Source: JABDMH01 sp964428345 (GTDB lineage Bacteria; Bacteroidota; Bacteroidia; Chitinophagales; Saprospiraceae). Taken from it: 64,000 bases of DNA. The translations under genes were made by a program, and so were the position numbers. How positions within the stretch are numbered: position 1 is the stretch's first letter; each line of letters opens with the position of its first letter. Positions 60,297 through 64,000 of the stretch are shown piece by piece. A model generated the notes under the pieces. That model was not told where the DNA came from and ran no database searches. It saw only the letters and a program-made list of their open reading frames with translations. The stretch covers positions 1 through 64,000 of the forward strand of contig CAYRYD010000013.1 of the NCBI GenBank assembly GCA_964428345.1, given 5' to 3'.

Positions 60297-61739
60297 ATGA
60301 AAAATATGGAAAACCACTGTGGCCGGCTGAGTCGAAGAGCAATGCTCGCTTTGTGCCGGAATGGATTTGGGGGGATGGCATTGTTCAGCCTGCTGGGTGG
60401 CCTGGGAATGCGATCACCAACCAGGGAAGTCAAGATACCCGGGGGTGTTTTACCAGCATTACCTCATCATCCACCAAAGGCTAAGAGTGTGATTTTTCTT
60501 TATATGGATGGTGGTGTTTCGCAGGTCGATTCCTTCGATCCCAAACCCCGGCTGGCCAAAGAAAACGGCGAAGATCCCTATAAGAAATTTAAGGTCGATG
60601 CCACTCAATTTAACAATATCGGAAGGATCCTGAAAAGTCCCTGGAATTTTAAGCAATACGGAGAGAGCGGCATCTGGGTCAGTGATCTGTTTCCGCATAT
60701 GGCCACCTGTGTCGATGATATCGCAGTTATCCGGTCGATGATCTCCGAGTTTCCGGAACATACCAATGCCAACTATTTTCTGCATACGGGTCATGGCATT
60801 CAGGGAAGACCCAGCATGGGTGCATGGATGACCTATGGCCTGGGTACCGAAAATGCCAATCTGCCAGGCTACATCGTTCTGGACGGCGGCCTGATCCCAC
60901 CGGGAGGACTGGACAATTTCAAAAGCGGTTTTCTTCCGGCCAGCTACGAAGCGTCGATTTTCAAGGCCCGGGATATACCGGTTGCCAATATTGTACCGCT
61001 GGAAGGCCATGATCAGATCCAGCGCAATAAGATGCTGCTCGCACGCCAGGTGGACCAGACGCTGGTCGGAAAGCTGGGAGATCCCCAACAGATCGAATCG
61101 GCCATCAAAAATTACGAGCTGGCGTACCTGATGCAGTCATCCGTGCCGGAGCTTTCGGATATGTCGGGTGAAACGGCAGCTACCAAAAGGCTCTACGGAT
61201 TTGATTCACCAGATCCCCATACTCGTGGTTATGCGGCCCAATGCCTGATGGCCCGGAGGATGGTGGAGCGGGGAGTCCGGTTTATTGAACTAACCTGTCC
61301 GCGGGTAGCGGCAGACCGGTGGGATCAGCACAATGACCTGAGGGACGGGCACGAACGCAATGCCCATGCCGTCGACCAGCCGATTGCGGGTTTGCTGAAA
61401 GACCTTAAATCCAGGGGTCTGCTGGAAACCACCCTGGTTGTCTTTGGAATGGAATTTGGCCGGACACCCTTTGCCCAGGGTACAGATGGCAGAGACCATA
61501 ATCCATCGGCATTCAGTATCTGGCTGGCAGGTGCAGGAATCAAGCGGGGCACCGTGTTTGGCACGACCGATGAATACGGTTACCGGGTGTTGGAGCATCC
61601 GACATCCATTCATGATCTGCATGCTACGATGCTCCATCTGCTGGGCATTCATCATGAAAAGCTGACTTATCGTTTTAGCGGCCGGGACATCCGGCTTACC
61701 GACGTGGGAGGAAGAGTGGTACACGAAATTCTGAGTTAG
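60297..61739 (+). CDS. DUF1501-family protein (sulfatase-like fold), Tat-type signal
   Basis: 480 residues. The N-terminus has a twin-arginine-like stretch (CGRLSRRAMLALCRNGFGG) before a hydrophobic segment. DUF1501 region: AKSVIFLYMDGGVSQVDSFDPKPRL, FPEHTNANYFLHTGHGIQGRPSMGAWMTYGLG, VVFGMEFGRTPFAQGTDGRDHNP in outline. The fold is related to alkaline phosphatases/sulfatases, with metal residues in MDGGV and GRDHN. Starts 30 bases after the PSD1/DUF1553 gene and is its regular partner. Substrate unknown. Confidence 0.88.
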   Translation: MKNMENHCGRLSRRAMLALCRNGFGGMALFSLLGGLGMRSPTREVKIPGGVLPALPHHPPKAKSVIFLYMDGGVSQVDSFDPKPRLAKENGEDPYKKFKVDATQFNNIGRILKSPWNFKQYGESGIWVSDLFPHMATCVDDIAVIRSMISEFPEHTNANYFLHTGHGIQGRPSMGAWMTYGLGTENANLPGYIVLDGGLIPPGGLDNFKSGFLPASYEASIFKARDIPVANIVPLEGHDQIQRNKMLLARQVDQTLVGKLGDPQQIESAIKNYELAYLMQSSVPELSDMSGETAATKRLYGFDSPDPHTRGYAAQCLMARRMVERGVRFIELTCPRVAADRWDQHNDLRDGHERNAHAVDQPIAGLLKDLKSRGLLETTLVVFGMEFGRTPFAQGTDGRDHNPSAFSIWLAGAGIKRGTVFGTTDEYGYRVLEHPTSIHDLHATMLHLLGIHHEKLTYRFSGRDIRLTDVGGRVVHEILS

Positions 61740-61746
61740 ATCTCAT

Positions 61747-62022
61747 TCAGCTCCGGTTTCCAAATCGTTTCAGATTTCGCTGTTTGGCCTTTTCGCGTTC
61801 AATTTCCCGATTTTTTGGCGGTGCACTGGTTTCCATATTTTCCAGCAAATGCTTCACCTGGCCGGATATCGCTATCACGGTCTGGTAAAACACCTTTTCA
61901 TTTTCTTTGGATGGAAAAGATCGACCGCTGATCTTCCGGACGAACTGCAAGGACGAAGCATAGATCTCCTCATCGGTTGCCGGAGGGTCGTAATTAAATA
62001 ATGGTCTGATATTTCTACACAT
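61747..62022 (-). CDS. DUF2277 family protein
   Basis: 91 residues, matching DUF2277: MCRNIRPLFNYDPPATDEEIYASSLQFVRKISG, then a C-terminal basic tail REIEREKAKQRNLKRFGNR, in outline. Small bacterial protein of unknown function, often DNA-binding-like in composition. Convergent with the DUF1501 gene, seven bases apart. Confidence 0.85.
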   Translation of the reverse strand: MCRNIRPLFNYDPPATDEEIYASSLQFVRKISGRSFPSKENEKVFYQTVIAISGQVKHLLENMETSAPPKNREIEREKAKQRNLKRFGNRS

Positions 62023-62097
62023 CGTGAAACAGGTATGACTTTCTGCATCGATTTTTGACCATTCCTTTCCAAGGAAAATCAGCGTATCAAGACCGTC

Positions 62098-63072
62098 TCA
62101 ACCCGCCATTTCGGCACTTTGCCGTAAAACTTCATCGGGCATTTCAGTCTGAGACCGGAAATTCAATGCTTCCATTTCCCGCTGAATTTGCCGGACGGTT
62201 TTTCTGGATCCATCATGACTCCAGCCGGGAGGGCCAAAAACATACATAAATTTAGCTTTTAATGTTGGAGCATTGCGTACATCACGCCAGATATCGATAT
62301 ACTCATGGGTCAGAATATCGATTGGATTATGGGTCCGAGGAGGATGAAGGACCCCAAAGTGGGTCTTGTTGGATTCATCCAGATCTTTAAACGTACCAAA
62401 CAGCCGGTCAAACAAATTCAGGTAACCTCCATGGTTTTTATCGAGATATTCCAGGTTGGATGAATGGTGAACATAGTGATGTTTATGGGTATTCAGAAAC
62501 TTCTCCAGCCATCCCAATCTGGGAATAAACTGGGTATGCAACTGAAACTGCCAGAAAGATTCAATGATCATACAGGTCATGACCATCACCGGATGGAACC
62601 CGATGGCTGGTAACCACATGTAAAACAAGGGCTTATAAAACAAAGTAACCCATCCATTGCGCACTCCAGTGCCCAGGTTGAAATTTTCCGATGAATGATG
62701 TACAATATGGGCTGCCCAGAAAAAGCGGATCTCATGATTGGCCCGGTGAAACCAGTAATAGGAAAAATCATCCAGTACCTGACATATGAGCCAGACATAC
62801 CAGGCCCAGCCAAAGGCTGAGTAACCCAGCAGATTGGTGTGCTGACCCTCAACGACCGGATTGAAAAAGTAATAAACAAGGTAGAAAAAGCCCAGCGTCA
62901 GTGCCTTGGTAAACACCGCGATGACTGCCGAACCGATACCAAGCGAACTGCTGGCAGCTAAATCCTTCCATTCGTACAATTCCCGGTCATACCGGAGGCT
63001 AAAAAAAATTTCGACAATAATCAGTAAGACAAAGCAAACTCCTCCAATTGTCTGGAGATTCGTAAAATCCAT
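62098..63072 (-). CDS. Sterol desaturase / fatty-acid hydroxylase family protein
   Basis: 324 residues, integral membrane. His boxes for the di-iron centre: HRANHEIRFFWAAHIVHHSSENFN (HRxxH and HxxHH) and HKHHYVHHSSN, with a further His in the C-terminal part. Helices near the N-terminus (TIGGVCFVLLIIVEIFFSLRY) and at VIAVFTKALTLGFFYLVYYFF. The family oxidises fatty acids, sterols or related lipids with O2. Gene stands alone. Substrate unknown. Confidence 0.88.
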   Translation of the reverse strand: MDFTNLQTIGGVCFVLLIIVEIFFSLRYDRELYEWKDLAASSSLGIGSAVIAVFTKALTLGFFYLVYYFFNPVVEGQHTNLLGYSAFGWAWYVWLICQVLDDFSYYWFHRANHEIRFFWAAHIVHHSSENFNLGTGVRNGWVTLFYKPLFYMWLPAIGFHPVMVMTCMIIESFWQFQLHTQFIPRLGWLEKFLNTHKHHYVHHSSNLEYLDKNHGGYLNLFDRLFGTFKDLDESNKTHFGVLHPPRTHNPIDILTHEYIDIWRDVRNAPTLKAKFMYVFGPPGWSHDGSRKTVRQIQREMEALNFRSQTEMPDEVLRQSAEMAG

Positions 63073-63741
63073 TTGACAGTTTTAAAAAAATTAACCACTG
63101 GTAAACCCTCTGGTGAACCACTAACAAAATACGTTCGTTGCCGAGACAATGATATCCCGACCTCAAATGGTTTAATTGGAGACTTTACAGCTTTCGAATC
63201 AATCAGCTTACATCTGATCTGAGTGTTGACAAGCTATCAGAAACTGGGGACTGGTCCAAATCTAATCAATAAGTCAGATAAAACGGTAAAAAATCAATAA
63301 ACTGGCAAAATGGCAGAGCATGCCATTGCTGAAAACACTTCAGCTGCTAACGACAGATTGACTCCCAAAAGTATTGAGGTTGCGACATTCCCGGTAACTT
63401 CCAATTCCATCCGGAGGTAAAGGCTGCCTTGCCTGGTTATGAAATAAAAGCTGAAGGCACCTCCGGAACCTCGGAAATTCGGCAAATTCAGGCAGCACCA
63501 GGCGGGCTGAGGCTTCACAAGGAAGCAAAGTGGGGCAGGTCATTGTCAATGGCTTCACAGACAGGCGGTTGACCATGGAAATGGGTTGAGCAAATGTTAA
63601 TTTTCTTTAAGGTATACCAGGGAGTTAACGCGCTGTTAACGAACAAGTTAAAGTTGGATTAAAGGGTCGCTACCCGGTCTCATTTCTGCAACTACCTCGC
63701 TAATTTATCGTCCAGTTAGGTAGATATTAAAATAAACCACC
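63073..63741. other. Intergenic region before the last lipoprotein
   Basis: About 670 bases without a supported gene. A 36-codon plus-strand frame near 63310 (MAEHAIAENTSAAND) and minus-strand frames near 63294-63576 are unlikely to be genes. No clear repeat or hairpin. Confidence 0.4.
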
Positions 63742-64000
63742 ATGAAAAATTTGCTACTGCTTGCCCTGTCCCTTTTATTTGTCTCTGCTTGCACAAAGGA
63801 AGGTATCATCCGCCGGAAGGAAAACAAACTGATTGGTGCCTGGCAATTTGAGAAAGTCTTTTTCAAGAAGCACGGAGCGCTGTTCCGGGACAATATTACC
63901 CATGAATTTACCCACGACATCATTGAGTTTTTCCCTGATTATACGGCAATCTATGACGATTATTCCCTGCAGGCGATCTTTCAGGGTGAATGGCACCTGA
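63742..64000 (+). CDS. Partial lipoprotein, truncated by window end
   Basis: 86 codons are visible and the frame is still open at the window end. MKNLLLLALSLLFVSACTKEG is a lipoprotein signal with the lipidated Cys at residue 17. The visible mature part (LIGAWQFEKVFFKKHG, DIIEFFPDYTAIYDDYSLQAIFQGEWHL) has the compact beta pattern of lipocalin-like Bacteroidota lipoproteins, where I-G-x-W-x-F marks the first strand. Family assignment is tentative. Confidence 0.65.
   Translation, partial: MKNLLLLALSLLFVSACTKEGIIRRKENKLIGAWQFEKVFFKKHGALFRDNITHEFTHDIIEFFPDYTAIYDDYSLQAIFQGEWHL

Noticed and set aside
63294..63576. Minus-strand frames near the window end
   Set aside because: No family resemblance, and the two frames overlap each other.

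Overview
The window reads as a chromosomal segment of a Bacteroidota bacterium, most likely a Saprospiria-like environmental lineage. This rests on gene content: two TonB-dependent receptors with carboxypeptidase-regulatory N-termini, DUF4296 and DUF2277 proteins, an FtsX/MacB-type permease, TPR adenylate cyclases, a PSD1/DUF1549/DUF1553 plus DUF1501 pair, and lipoproteins with Bacteroidota-style lipoboxes. Leaders are AT-rich and Shine-Dalgarno-poor, and two TAnnTTTG promoter hexamer matches are visible. A run of 100 N at 40106-40205 shows that this is a scaffolded draft assembly.

Bases 1-8170 are accessory DNA. They hold a broken IS3 element whose transposase ORF is fused to an IS21 IstB tail, a J-domain protein, an unknown protein, a primase/helicase, an excisionase-like HTH protein, an unknown protein and a tyrosine recombinase. 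The recombinase lies beside a sequence that matches the 3' end of a serine tRNA, a likely attachment site. Bases 8147-10150 are dense with palindromic repeats and hold two decayed GIY-YIG nuclease genes whose reading frames are interrupted by members of the same palindrome family.

Bases 11810-18575 are a tight six-gene run: FHA-serine protease, Ser/Thr kinase, PP2C phosphatase, membrane Ser/Thr kinase, outer-membrane barrel, and an unknown protein that may be an Fe(II)/2OG-type oxygenase. Next comes the most interesting locus. At 18731-20227 a secreted peptide precursor ends in twelve consecutive Trp-x-Asn triplets and is followed by a GrrM/OscB-like radical SAM/SPASM maturase. Together they form a probable cyclophane (triceptide) RiPP system, and a response regulator and TPR histidine kinase follow on the same strand.

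Bases 22897-39470 hold two class III cyclase-TPR proteins, a DUF502 membrane protein, an FtsX-type permease, a TonB receptor, an MgtC/DUF4010 membrane protein, a methyltransferase, a glycosyltransferase split by one in-frame TGA, and an FAD oxidoreductase. The gaps between them carry several dispersed palindromic repeat families. Bases 40374-43358 encode a GH32 fructan/sucrose hydrolase and a sugar porter.

Bases 43724-63072 are mostly core-like metabolism and regulation: a SnoaL-type lipoprotein, a second TonB receptor, a cytochrome c-sugar dehydrogenase, two different phosphofructokinases with a BadF-type sugar kinase, a 3-hydroxyacyl-CoA dehydrogenase, a PhoB/PhoR-like pair with DUF4296 and SixA genes, the PSD1/DUF1553 and DUF1501 pair, DUF2277 and a sterol-desaturase-family enzyme. 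The window ends inside a small lipoprotein gene.
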